Assembly (NCBI GenBank): GCA_012511175.1
Contig: JAAZGO010000025.1
Coordinates: 1-64,000, forward strand
From: Fastidiosipila sp.
GTDB taxonomy: Bacteria > Bacillota > Clostridia > Saccharofermentanales > DTU023
DNA length: 64,000 nt
Direction: 5' to 3'
Shown: positions 54,154 to 62,042 of the stretch, piece by piece
How positions within the stretch are numbered: the stretch's first letter is position 1
Layout of the letters: every line of letters starts with the position of its first letter
Program-made: the position numbers and the translations under genes
The notes under the pieces: generated by a model
Told to the model about the DNA's origin: nothing
What the model saw: the letters and a program-made list of their open reading frames with translations, nothing else
Databases searched by the model: none

Positions 54154-54741
54154 ATGCGTACAAGCCAAATCACCCGCGAAAAAGCCCTGGAACTGCTGAA
54201 AAAATACAACAAGGAAACCTTCCATCTGGAACATGCCCTGACCGTGGAGGCCGTCATGGCCTGGCTTGCGGAAAAGAGGGGCTACGGGGAGGAGAAGGAA
54301 TACTGGGCCATAACCGGCCTGCTCCACGACATCGACTTTGAAAAATACCCCGATAAACACCTGGAACACACGCCCCGGATCCTTGAGGAGGCCGGCGTGG
54401 GCGAGGACATGATACGGTCCATCGTCAGTCACGGTTATGGCATCTGCTCCGATGTGGAACCTTTGCATGAAATGGAAAAAATCCTTTACGCCATGGACGA
54501 ACTCTCCGGCCTGATCGGGGCCGCCGCCCTGGTCCGTCCTTCAAAAAGCGTCTCAGACATGCAGGTTTCCAGCGTCAAGAAAAAATTCAAGTCCAAAGGC
54601 TTTGCCGCCGGCTGTGACCGGGAGACCATCCAGAAAGGGGCCGACGCCCTGGGCTGGACCCTGGACGAGCTGATCGCCCGGACCCTGGAAGCCATGCAGG
54701 CGTCGGAAGATGAAATCCGGCGGGAACTGGAAGCCATTTGA
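54154..54741 (+). CDS. HD-domain phosphohydrolase
   Basis: 195 residues. Metal residues in HLEHAL, GLLHDIDFEKYP and the following VSHGYG match small HDIG-type proteins; these act on nucleotides or other phosphoesters. ATG follows AAAAAGGAG. Divergent from the isochorismatase gene by 43 nt, and convergent with kinase B by 8 nt. The substrate is unknown. Confidence 0.82.
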   Translation: MRTSQITREKALELLKKYNKETFHLEHALTVEAVMAWLAEKRGYGEEKEYWAITGLLHDIDFEKYPDKHLEHTPRILEEAGVGEDMIRSIVSHGYGICSDVEPLHEMEKILYAMDELSGLIGAAALVRPSKSVSDMQVSSVKKKFKSKGFAAGCDRETIQKGADALGWTLDELIARTLEAMQASEDEIRRELEAI

Positions 54742-54749
54742 GCATAGCC

Positions 54750-56327
54750 TCAGGGCCGGTTCAGGATGGAAAAGAGCTCCTTGTTCTTCGCGTAAAGTTT
54801 GGTGAAGACAAGATAGTTTTTCCTATAGGCTTCCCATTTGGCCGGATCCGGCTGGTAGACCACTGGTTCCGCCAGCATGAGCTTGGCCTTTGCGACCGAG
54901 GGGATCCTGCCCCGTGCCGCGGCAATCAGGACTGCCGCCCCCAAAGCTCCCGCGTTTTGCGGGTCAGGGAAAGCGGCTATGGGATGGCCTAGGATATCAG
55001 CCAGCATCTGGCAAATAACCGGCGCGTTGGCAATGCCGCCGCAGACCCGGATGGTGTCAGCCACGGCAAGTTTTCGCTCATGGGCCTCCATCATGAATCG
55101 GCAGTGGAAGGCAATGCCTTCGACCACCGACCGGATCAATTCCGATTTGCCTGTTTCCAGGCCAATGTTGAAAAAAAGTGCCCGGGCACTGGCATCTTCA
55201 AAGGGGCAGCGGTTACCGTGCAGCCAGGGGGTGAAGAGAACGCCCCCGCTGCCTGCCGGCACCTGATCAATGACTTCACAAAGATAGTCATAAAGGCTGC
55301 GGTAGACCGATTCCAGAGAATCGGTCACCTCCTTTTTTTCCAGGTAGATGTCAATCTCATCCAGAGCCAGGTGTTCCTTGACCCACTCCAGACTCTTGCC
55401 GGCTGTCTCCATCTCGGCGAAGTAATGGTAGCGGTCCGGCTGGACCCCCACGATAGAGGCCATGGACCGCCGGATATCCACAATCTGTTTGTCTGTTACC
55501 GTGGAAATCCAGCCCGAGGTCCCCAGGTAAAGGTGGGTATCGCCCGGCTCCACCGCGCCCACTCCCACACCGATGAGTTCGGCATCCCCTCCGCCGCTGA
55601 AAACGGTGGTTCCCTCCGCCAGTCCCAAAGCCTTCGCCGCCTCAGCCGTCATGGGCCCCACGGGATCGCTGGCCCCGATGATGGGGGGCAGATGCTCCAT
55701 CCTGACGCCCGCCAGGCGGCAGAGCTTTCTGCTCCATCCATGTTTGCCCGGCCGGACATCGTACAAAAAAGTGGGAAAGGCAGATCCCTCGGTCATGGTC
55801 ACCCTGCCCGTCAACCGCAGGGCCAGGTAGTCCTTGGCGTCCAGCCAGGCATGAACCCGGGCGAAGTGTTCCGGCTCATGTTTTTCCACCCATTTGTAGC
55901 GCCAGAGCGGGTCTTTGGCACTGACAGGAGCCGCCTTGGTCAGGCGCAGCCAGGTCAGCAGCTGGAAAGGGCCGGGTCCCTTGCCGAAGAGTTCACTGGC
56001 CCGGTTGTCCATGTAGGACATGGCGCGGCGGACCGGCCGGCCTTCCCGGTCCGTCAATACCAGGCACTGCATCTGGGAGCAAAAGGAGACCGCTTGAATC
56101 TGGCCGCCCGAAAACTCCGTCCTGGCCAGGACTTCCTTGGTGGTGGCGCACATGGCCTGCCACCAGTCTTCGGTATCCTGCTCGGCGCCTCCGCCGTCCA
56201 GGACGTAGAGAGGATAGGCGGCATAGTCGCTTGCCAGCAAGGTAATCCTGTCCCCCAGCTCGAAAAGACAGGTCTTGATCCCCGTGGTTCCCAGGTCATA
56301 GCAGATGACGTGTTCAGATTCCTTCAT
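54750..56327 (-). CDS. FGGY-family carbohydrate kinase (module B)
   Basis: 525 residues. YDLGTTGIKTCLF, SYMDNRAS, catalytic Asp in SGGGDAELIGVG, LGTSGW, and RVCGGIANAPVICQMLADILG. It shares order and wording of nearly all motifs with the module A kinase, so the substrates are probably related. ATG 56327 overlaps the TetR-B stop by 14 nt, with GGAGG 8 nt upstream. Confidence 0.92.
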   Translation of the reverse strand: MKESEHVICYDLGTTGIKTCLFELGDRITLLASDYAAYPLYVLDGGGAEQDTEDWWQAMCATTKEVLARTEFSGGQIQAVSFCSQMQCLVLTDREGRPVRRAMSYMDNRASELFGKGPGPFQLLTWLRLTKAAPVSAKDPLWRYKWVEKHEPEHFARVHAWLDAKDYLALRLTGRVTMTEGSAFPTFLYDVRPGKHGWSRKLCRLAGVRMEHLPPIIGASDPVGPMTAEAAKALGLAEGTTVFSGGGDAELIGVGVGAVEPGDTHLYLGTSGWISTVTDKQIVDIRRSMASIVGVQPDRYHYFAEMETAGKSLEWVKEHLALDEIDIYLEKKEVTDSLESVYRSLYDYLCEVIDQVPAGSGGVLFTPWLHGNRCPFEDASARALFFNIGLETGKSELIRSVVEGIAFHCRFMMEAHERKLAVADTIRVCGGIANAPVICQMLADILGHPIAAFPDPQNAGALGAAVLIAAARGRIPSVAKAKLMLAEPVVYQPDPAKWEAYRKNYLVFTKLYAKNKELFSILNRP

Positions 56328-57015
56328 TCTCCTGTCCTCCCGGCCTGATCCCCAGCATGGTTTCCAGGGCCTTGATCATGCTGTGGATCAAGTACTCATT
56401 GTCCGCAATATTCTTTTCCCCGACGAAAAGCGAAATCCGCTTCTGGTGGTAGCCGCAGGCGAAGGAATACTGCATGACCAGAAGCTGGTTGTCGATGAGA
56501 AAAGCCAGAATGCCCGGGTCAATGTCATCCCGGACCTGGCCTTTCTCCTGGGCTTGCCGGATCAAATCCCTGTAGGCTTTGGCCGTAATGCTTTCCAATT
56601 TGCCCGCGATGAACTCCGCCCGGCCACAGTCGCTTTCAGTGGAAAAAACATTGTAGAGCCGGATCAGATCCGGGTCTTGCCTGGAATAGTCCTGGGCCAG
56701 CCGCAGGAGCCGTTCCAGCTTGGAGGACAGGCGGATGTCCGCTTCGATGATCTCCCTCACATAGCGGTCGAGACCCGCCGCAGCCACCTCCACGATGTGC
56801 ATGAAGAGCCTCTCCTTGGACGGGAAGTACTTATAAAGGGCTCCCACGCTGATGCCCGCCCCCCTGGCGATCCGATTGACGTTTGCGCCGGTAAAACCAT
56901 GGCCGGCGAATTCCCTGACCGCCACATTGATGATCCGGCGCCGTTTTTCCTCCGGGATGCGCATGAAGAGATCCGAGGCCTGGCCGTCGCCCCTGACTGA
57001 ATAATCGATCTGCAT
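56314..57015 (-). CDS. TetR-family regulator (module B)
   Basis: 233 residues. The helix-turn-helix region is EKRRRIINVAVREFAGHGF followed by GANVNRIARGAGISVGALYKYFPSK; the C-terminal half is a ligand-binding domain. ATG 57015 follows GAGGG closely. It is co-transcribed with the module B kinase and divergent from the aminotransferase-aldolase pair, which it probably controls through AAGTGA/TCACTT sites in the shared gap. Confidence 0.88.
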   Translation of the reverse strand: MQIDYSVRGDGQASDLFMRIPEEKRRRIINVAVREFAGHGFTGANVNRIARGAGISVGALYKYFPSKERLFMHIVEVAAAGLDRYVREIIEADIRLSSKLERLLRLAQDYSRQDPDLIRLYNVFSTESDCGRAEFIAGKLESITAKAYRDLIRQAQEKGQVRDDIDPGILAFLIDNQLLVMQYSFACGYHQKRISLFVGEKNIADNEYLIHSMIKALETMLGIRPGGQENEGI

Positions 57016-57050
57016 CAAGCCCTCACTTCCTCTTTTTCAAGTTAAAGAAC

Positions 57051-57062
57051 AAGTACTCACTT
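57051..57062. promoter_or_regulatory. possible second TetR-B half-operator
   Basis: AAGTACTCACTT, sharing CTCACTTT with the 57143-57162 repeat, 36 nt before the TetR-B start. It would allow autoregulation. Confidence 0.4.
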
Positions 57063-57108
57063 TGTGCTTAATCATAAGGGCAAGGGGCAAAGATTACAAG
57101 CAAATTAA

Positions 57109-57162
57109 TTGACAGCTGCGCAGTGGTGTGCTAATTCTAAGGAAGTGAATGAATGCTCACTT
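57109..57162 (+). promoter_or_regulatory. module B promoter and inverted-repeat operator
   Basis: TTGACA (57109-57114), 17 nt, TAATTC (57132-57137), then AAGTGA-N8-TCACTT (57143-57162) at the predicted transcription start. Repressor bound there would block initiation. Confidence 0.65.
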
Positions 57163-57189
57163 TCATTGCCAGGAGGAAGGAAGTTTCCC

Positions 57190-58692
57190 ATGGATAAGAA
57201 GAAATCCCTGCACCGCTACCCCGACGCCCGGTCTGTTACCGCCAAGCTGGATGAGCTGATCCGGCTGCCCGTTTACTCGATCTCGGACCAGGCCCTGGAA
57301 AATTATGAACGGGACTACTACGGCAAGAAATGCGCCGCCTCAAAAGCACAGATTACCAAAGCCCGGGAGATCATCCCCGGCGGCGTTCAGCACAACCTGG
57401 CCTTCAATTATCCCTTCCCCCTGGTCTTCACCCGTGCCAAAGACCACACCCTGACCGACCTGGACGGCAATACCTATTTTGACTTTCTCCAATCCGGCGG
57501 GCCCACGGTCCTGGGCAGCAATCCGGATGCCGTGCGAGAAAAAGTCTTCGAGCTCCTCGAGACTTGCGGTCCTTCAACCGGACTCTTCCACGAATACGAA
57601 TACCTGCTGGGACAGAAAATTGTGGACTCCATGCCCAGTGTCGATATGTTCCGCATGTACACCTCAGGAACCGAGGCCTGCATGGTGGCTGCCCGGGTGG
57701 CCCGCCTGGCCACGGGCAAAAAGAATATCGTGAAAATGGGCGGCGCCTACCACGGCTGGAGCGACCAGCTGGCTTACAGCATCCGCATTCCCGGTACCAA
57801 GGGCCTCCAGTCCCCCGGCATCCCGGGCTTTGTCTTCAAGAAAACCCGGGAATTCTTCCCTAACGATTTGAACAGCCTGGAAGCCGTCCTCCGCAAGAAC
57901 CGGATGAGGGGCGGCACGGCAGCCGTCTTCATCGAACCTGTCGGTCCCGAAAGCGGCACCCGGCCTCTGGATTTGGGCTTCAACCGGGGGGCTGAGGAGC
58001 TCTGCCGGCAATATGGCTCTCTCCTGGTTTTCGATGAAGTGGTTACCGGTTTTCGCCTGGGCATGGATGGCGCCCAGGGCTACTTCGGGGTATCGCCTGA
58101 TCTGACCGTCTTCGGCAAAGTGATCGCTGGCGGCTACCCGGGCGCTGGCGGCGTCGGAGGCAAGCATGAAGTGATGAGGTTTTTGGGGGCGGGCCTGGAC
58201 GGCGGCGGCAAGAAGGCCCTGTCCGGCGGCACCCTGGCTGCCAATCCCTTAAGCTGCGCGGCAGGTTACCACACCCTCTGTGAAATTGAGCGGACCGGCG
58301 CCTGCGCCAGGGCCAACGCCATGGGCGATTTATTGACTGACGGCTTGAATGACCTGATCGATAGGCATCAGCTGCCTTTTGTCGCCTACAACATCGGCTC
58401 AATCTGCCACCTGAATACCCTGGGTACCATGCATTACGCCATCCGCTGGAGCAGGCCCTGGACCATCCCCGGGATCCTCAAGGAGACCTCCATCCGCAAA
58501 AAGGAGATGGAACGCATGGGAGCCGCTTACATGGCTGAAGGCCTGGTCACCCTGGCGGGCAGCCGGCTCTATGTCAACGCCACCTACACGGAAGAAACCA
58601 TCAGGGAAGCCCTGGCCCGCTTTGACCGGGTCTTTCAACAAGTGGTAAAAAAGGATTACGGGGATCACCATGGAAAAAAGCCGGGCAATTGA
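57190..58692 (+). CDS. class III aminotransferase, GSA-aminomutase-like (module B)
   Basis: 500 residues. PLP residues in LLVFDEVVTGF and DLTVFGKVIAGGYPGAGG; IIPGGVQHNLAFNYPFP and YHGWSDQLAYSIRIPGT match the module A enzyme. A basic N-terminal extension (MDKKKSLHRYPDARS) is present in both paralogues in different form. ATG 57190 follows AGGAGGAAGG. It is translated with the aldolase, which overlaps it by 23 nt. Confidence 0.9.
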   Translation: MDKKKSLHRYPDARSVTAKLDELIRLPVYSISDQALENYERDYYGKKCAASKAQITKAREIIPGGVQHNLAFNYPFPLVFTRAKDHTLTDLDGNTYFDFLQSGGPTVLGSNPDAVREKVFELLETCGPSTGLFHEYEYLLGQKIVDSMPSVDMFRMYTSGTEACMVAARVARLATGKKNIVKMGGAYHGWSDQLAYSIRIPGTKGLQSPGIPGFVFKKTREFFPNDLNSLEAVLRKNRMRGGTAAVFIEPVGPESGTRPLDLGFNRGAEELCRQYGSLLVFDEVVTGFRLGMDGAQGYFGVSPDLTVFGKVIAGGYPGAGGVGGKHEVMRFLGAGLDGGGKKALSGGTLAANPLSCAAGYHTLCEIERTGACARANAMGDLLTDGLNDLIDRHQLPFVAYNIGSICHLNTLGTMHYAIRWSRPWTIPGILKETSIRKKEMERMGAAYMAEGLVTLAGSRLYVNATYTEETIREALARFDRVFQQVVKKDYGDHHGKKPGN

Positions 58693-59722
58693 AGAAGTCC
58701 TGGCCGCGGGCCGGGAGCTGGTGGCCCGGGGCCTGGTCGCCAGGACCTGGGGCAACATCAGCTGCCGCATCGATGACAAAAGCTTTGCCATTACACCAAG
58801 CGGCATCGATTATGCCCGCCTGACCCCCGAAACCATCGTTCAGGTGGACATGGAATCCCTGGCCCATGAGGGCCCTGTTAAACCCTCCTCCGAGAAAGGC
58901 ATCCATGCCGCCGCCTACCGGCTGGACCCGGACACCCAGTTTGTCATCCATACCCATCAGACCTGCGCCAGTTGCCTGGGCATCGCAGGCTTCCACACCC
59001 TGAAGCTTACGGCTGAGGAAAAGGAGGCTTTGGGCGGTGATCTGCTGCTTGCCCCCTACGGCCTGCCCGGTTCCAAATCTCTGCGCAAAAAAGTGGAGGA
59101 AAAACTGAAGGGAAGCCGGGTCATCCTGATGGAAAGGCACGGGATCCTGATCACCGGCAGCAGCCGGGGAGAGGCCTTCGACCGCTCGGTGGTGGTCGAG
59201 GACATCTGCTGTCGGGCCATGAAAGGTTTAAGCTTCAGCCACGATGCGCCGGAAAGTGTCAGCTCCAAAGATCAAAAGAGTTGCCTGACCTTCAAAAATC
59301 AGCCACAAGAGGAAATCGAAAGGATCCACCAGGCCCTGCACCAGGCGTGCCCGGACCTCCGTTTCATCCTGCACCGGACGTCCCCGGCCATCCGATCCGT
59401 CATGGAAAAAACCCGACGTCTGCCTGCCCTCCTGGACGATTTTGCCCAGCTTGTGGGAAGCGACATCCGCCTGGCATCAAGCCAGGACCTGCCGGCCCTG
59501 GCCAGGGCGGCCAGGGGGCGAAACGCGGTCCTGGTCGAAGACATTGGCGTCTTCTGCCTGGCCGGTGAAGAAGCCGACGCGGAAGCTATCCTGACCCTGG
59601 TGGAAAAGAACGCGCTCTGCTACCTGAACGCATCCCGCTATGGCAAGCCCGAACCCCTGTCCTGGCTTGACCGCAAACTGATGCGGCTGGTTTACACCCG
59701 TTTCTACTCGAAGAAGAAATAG
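58670..59722 (+). CDS. class II aldolase with a second, degenerate aldolase domain
   Basis: 350 residues, against about 210 for FucA-type enzymes. Domain 1 (1-190) is intact: RTWGNIS, TPSGIDY, Glu75 in SSEKGIH, metal ligands in HTHQ (His94, His96) and ERHG (His157). Domain 2 (about 213-320) repeats the layout. IHQALHQACPDLRFILHRT parallels IHAAAYRLDPDTQFVIHTH, GSDIRLAS parallels GGDLLLAP, and AVLVEDIGVFCLAGEEADA parallels VILMERHGILITGSSRGEA. Domain 2 has lost the metal histidines. Family members cleave or epimerise phosphorylated sugars, or dehydrate (MtnB). Start at 58670 with GGGGATCACC. Confidence 0.87.
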   Translation: MEKSRAIEEVLAAGRELVARGLVARTWGNISCRIDDKSFAITPSGIDYARLTPETIVQVDMESLAHEGPVKPSSEKGIHAAAYRLDPDTQFVIHTHQTCASCLGIAGFHTLKLTAEEKEALGGDLLLAPYGLPGSKSLRKKVEEKLKGSRVILMERHGILITGSSRGEAFDRSVVVEDICCRAMKGLSFSHDAPESVSSKDQKSCLTFKNQPQEEIERIHQALHQACPDLRFILHRTSPAIRSVMEKTRRLPALLDDFAQLVGSDIRLASSQDLPALARAARGRNAVLVEDIGVFCLAGEEADAEAILTLVEKNALCYLNASRYGKPEPLSWLDRKLMRLVYTRFYSKKK

Positions 59723-59745
59723 CCTGCTGCCCGCCAAGCGAACAC

Positions 59746-59788
59746 GCCGCCAAGCCAGGCCCTTTTCAGGCCCGGCACATTTGGCGGC
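59746..59788 (+). repeat. hairpin after the aldolase gene
   Basis: GCCGCCAA (59746-59753) pairs perfectly with TTGGCGGC (59781-59788), with further pairing inside. No T-run follows, so it is not a clear terminator. Confidence 0.35.
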
Positions 59789-59848
59789 ATCCCTGAAACA
59801 GGAGGGGCAGAAGCCCAAGAAAAAGCACTAACCGGAACGGCTCCCGGG

Positions 59849-60286
59849 TTAGGAAGCCGCCGGGTAGAGTGCCTTCTTCTTGTTTGTCACGGTCCTGAAC
59901 TTCCAGCCAGCCCTTCTGGCTGATTCTTCGACCGTCTCGGGTATAGCGCCCAAATCAAACGCGTATTCATGCGCTTGGCCGTCCGGGCCGTACTGCACGC
60001 GTTTGACCTCGCGATGCAGGGTCTTGCCGGACTCGATGGGTACGTCGGCGCTTACACCGAATGAGTGGTAGCCGTTTATCTCGGCTGCCCGCCCATACAT
60101 GTAGACCACCCGATGGTTTTCATTGGCCAAAATCAAAACTTCACAGTGGACCCGCCGATCGTCGACCGGCCATTTGGCATCCAGGAATTCTGCATTGACC
60201 ATGATGTCGGTGCCGTAGCCACAATGCAACGGAACACCACGCGCTTTCAGCCCTTCACTGATCTCACAAAGAATCGACTGCCTCAT
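59849..60286 (-). CDS. hypothetical protein, copy A of a duplicated pair
   Basis: 145 residues, no signal peptide. I do not recognise a domain. Notable stretches are CGYGTDIMVNAEFLDAKW, YMYGRAAEINGYHSFG and KRVQYGPDGQAHEYAFDLGA. The gene at 61543-61980 encodes a protein of exactly the same length and very similar sequence. ATG 60286 follows AGAGGAA and a strong promoter lies just upstream. It faces the aldolase gene tail-to-tail. Confidence 0.8.
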   Translation of the reverse strand: MRQSILCEISEGLKARGVPLHCGYGTDIMVNAEFLDAKWPVDDRRVHCEVLILANENHRVVYMYGRAAEINGYHSFGVSADVPIESGKTLHREVKRVQYGPDGQAHEYAFDLGAIPETVEESARRAGWKFRTVTNKKKALYPAAS

Positions 60287-60321
60287 TTCGGGTTCCTCTT
60301 CTTAAAGATCTGCGCTGTAAC

Positions 60322-60349
60322 ATTATACATCTACCGTCATTTTTGTCAA
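60322..60349 (-). promoter_or_regulatory. strong promoter of hypothetical gene A
   Basis: TTGACA (60349-60344), 16-nt spacer, TATAAT (60327-60322) on the minus strand: both hexamers are consensus. The -10 surroundings resemble those before copy B. Confidence 0.8.
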
Positions 60350-60704
60350 GAACCCTTTATTCAGCAATAGACCCATCAGATGACTTCCCCTTTCTTATCT
60401 CATCGTATAAATATTAATCATTAAAGGAGTTTTAAGAAGATGCCAAGGCCTTCGAAAAAGACCGGTCTTATGGAGCTCGACCAGGGATGCTTTCTTCTGC
60501 CGGCGGCGGAACAAAGGGGTGGGTACCCAAGATGCCTCATGTCGAATTGAAAAGTTGGCAGCCAGTGAATGCGGGACAGGTGTGCAGAAAGCGGCTCCTG
60601 CCCGTCTTTGTGGACAGACGGCGACCTCAAAAAATGGGCCGGTCAACCAGGCCATGGAGGACATCTCTGACTGATCCTTTTTCAAAGGATTACAAGAAAC
60701 CCTT
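60350..60704. other. 355 nt without a recognisable gene
   Basis: Short open frames here show no family motif and no good ribosome binding site. Given the pseudogene that follows, this may be decayed coding sequence. I found no clear match to the aldolase gene in this part. Confidence 0.4.
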
Positions 60705-60883
60705 GATTGGGAAGTCTTCTGGCTGGCCGGGGAAAAGCCGGATGCGGAAGCCATCCTAACCCTGGAATTAAAAACACGCTTTGCTGCCTGAACCTGCCCC
60801 ACTACGAAAAACCTGGCCCCTGTCCTGGCTGGATCGCAAACTGATGCCAACGGCTTACATCAAAATCTGATGGAAAAGAAATG
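60705..60883 (+). pseudogene. decayed fragment of a class II aldolase gene (3' end)
   Basis: The stretch reads VFWLAGEKPDAEAILTLE and then, after frame breaks and a stop, remains alignable at DNA level to the last ~170 nt of the aldolase gene at 58670-59722. Shared runs include CCCCTGTCCTGG, CGCAAACTGATGC and GAAGCCATCCT (GAAGCTATCCT in the intact gene). No full-length counterpart upstream is visible. It is a remnant of a second copy. Confidence 0.8.
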
Positions 60884-60993
60884 CTTCTTCTCTCGATGCA
60901 CTTTGGGCACCTGCCTGAAGGCGGTCAAAAATCGGCAGGATTTTTGCATAGGAAGACGAGGGAAAGTGTCAATTTTTTATGTTAAGTTAGACG

Positions 60994-61010
60994 CGGTCAA
61001 TTTTTGACCG
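60994..61010. repeat. inverted repeat before the small lipoprotein gene
   Basis: CGGTCAA-N3-TTGACCG. GTCAATTTTT is also repeated directly at 60968-60977. Possible operator for the lipoprotein gene. Confidence 0.45.
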
Positions 61011-61032
61011 GAAGGAAAGAAAGGAAATAAAT

Positions 61033-61380
61033 ATGAGAAAACAAAAAGCGACCTGGTTGATCCTGACAGCAGCCCTTGCGGCTATGTTCTTCTTGACTGC
61101 CTGCAGCGGCGGCGGCGGCGACGCCCTCAAGGGAAGCTGGGAGGGAAGGAGCCAGGACATGGGCACCACCTGGACCTTTGACGGCAAAGGCGGCTGCAAG
61201 ATGGAAAATGAATTCGGCATCAAGGACGACGGCAGCTACACCATTGACGGCGGGAATGTATCCATCAAGCTGTCGCGCTGGGATGACCCGATCCTCTACC
61301 AGTTCAGGATCGATGGCGACAAGCTCTCCCTGACAACGGAGGAGCCTTTGCGACCCACTTACGAGCTAACCAGGAAATAA
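61033..61380 (+). CDS. small lipoprotein with lipocalin-like domain
   Basis: 115 residues. Signal peptide with lipobox LTAC (Cys24), a Gly run, then a compact beta domain: LKGSWEGRSQDMGTTWTF, GSYTIDGGNVSIKL, YQFRIDGDKLSL. This 'gain of weight' pattern (LxGxW ... W-F ... G-Y-I) is common in small lipocalin-like lipoproteins of Bacillota; no function is known. ATG follows GAAAGGAAA. A good terminator follows. Confidence 0.8.
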   Translation: MRKQKATWLILTAALAAMFFLTACSGGGGDALKGSWEGRSQDMGTTWTFDGKGGCKMENEFGIKDDGSYTIDGGNVSIKLSRWDDPILYQFRIDGDKLSLTTEEPLRPTYELTRK

Positions 61381-61392
61381 TTTCCTGTCTCA

Positions 61393-61421
61393 AGCGGGGG
61401 TCACCGTGACCCCCGCTTTTT
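61393..61421 (+). terminator. rho-independent terminator of the lipoprotein gene
   Basis: AGCGGGGGTCAC and GTGACCCCCGCT form a 12-bp perfect stem around one base, followed by T5. Confidence 0.92.
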
Positions 61422-61542
61422 GCCCCTGATCATCTGAATCAAAACGTTCACTGCCGGCTTTCAATCGAACAGTCATGCTGTCCTGACATCAGGCTGGCCT
61501 AACCTTTACGGTAAAAGTGCGAAACAATCGAATTCTTAATCC

Positions 61543-61980
61543 TTAAGTCGCTGCCGGATAAAGGGCCTTTTGCTTGCTGATCACGGTCTTGAACTTCCAG
61601 CCGGCCCGCGTAGCCGCTTCCCTGGCTGCCGCGGGTATGGCTCCCAGGTCAAACGCATATTCATACGCCTTGCCATCCGGCCCGTACTGTACGCTTTTAA
61701 CCTTGCGGAAAAGAGTCCTGCCGGTCTGAAAGGATGAATCGCTGCTCATGCCGAAAGAGTGGCCGCTCCCGATCTCGATGGTCCGCTCATACATATAGAC
61801 TGACCGTGCGCCTTCATTGGCCAGAATCAAGGCTTCATAGTGAATCCACCGGCTGCCGGTACGCCATTTAGCGTCCAGAAATTCGGTATTGATCATGATA
61901 TCGGTCCCATATCCATAATGGAACGGGACTCCAAGAGCCTTTAGCCTTTCACTGATTTCATAAAGAATTGACTGCTTCAT
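61543..61980 (-). CDS. hypothetical protein, copy B of a duplicated pair
   Basis: 145 residues, co-linear with copy A over its full length (YGYGTDIMINTEFLDAKW, YMYERTIEIGSGHSFG, KSVQYGPDGKAYEYAFDLGA). Function unknown. ATG 61980 has AAGGAGGAG upstream; an upstream in-frame codon is disfavoured. Promoter TTGCCG-N17-CATAAT at 62042-62014 is homologous to that of copy A but weaker. Confidence 0.8.
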   Translation of the reverse strand: MKQSILYEISERLKALGVPFHYGYGTDIMINTEFLDAKWRTGSRWIHYEALILANEGARSVYMYERTIEIGSGHSFGMSSDSSFQTGRTLFRKVKSVQYGPDGKAYEYAFDLGAIPAAAREAATRAGWKFKTVISKQKALYPAAT

Positions 61981-62042
61981 CCAGGGGCTCCTCCTTGGAA
62001 AACTCACTGTAATATTATGCACCCGGGCTCTTCCTCCGGCAA

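Noticed and set aside
55080-56348. A 422-codon plus-strand open frame
   Set aside because: Antisense shadow of the module B kinase, with His/Gly/Arg-rich sequence and no motif.
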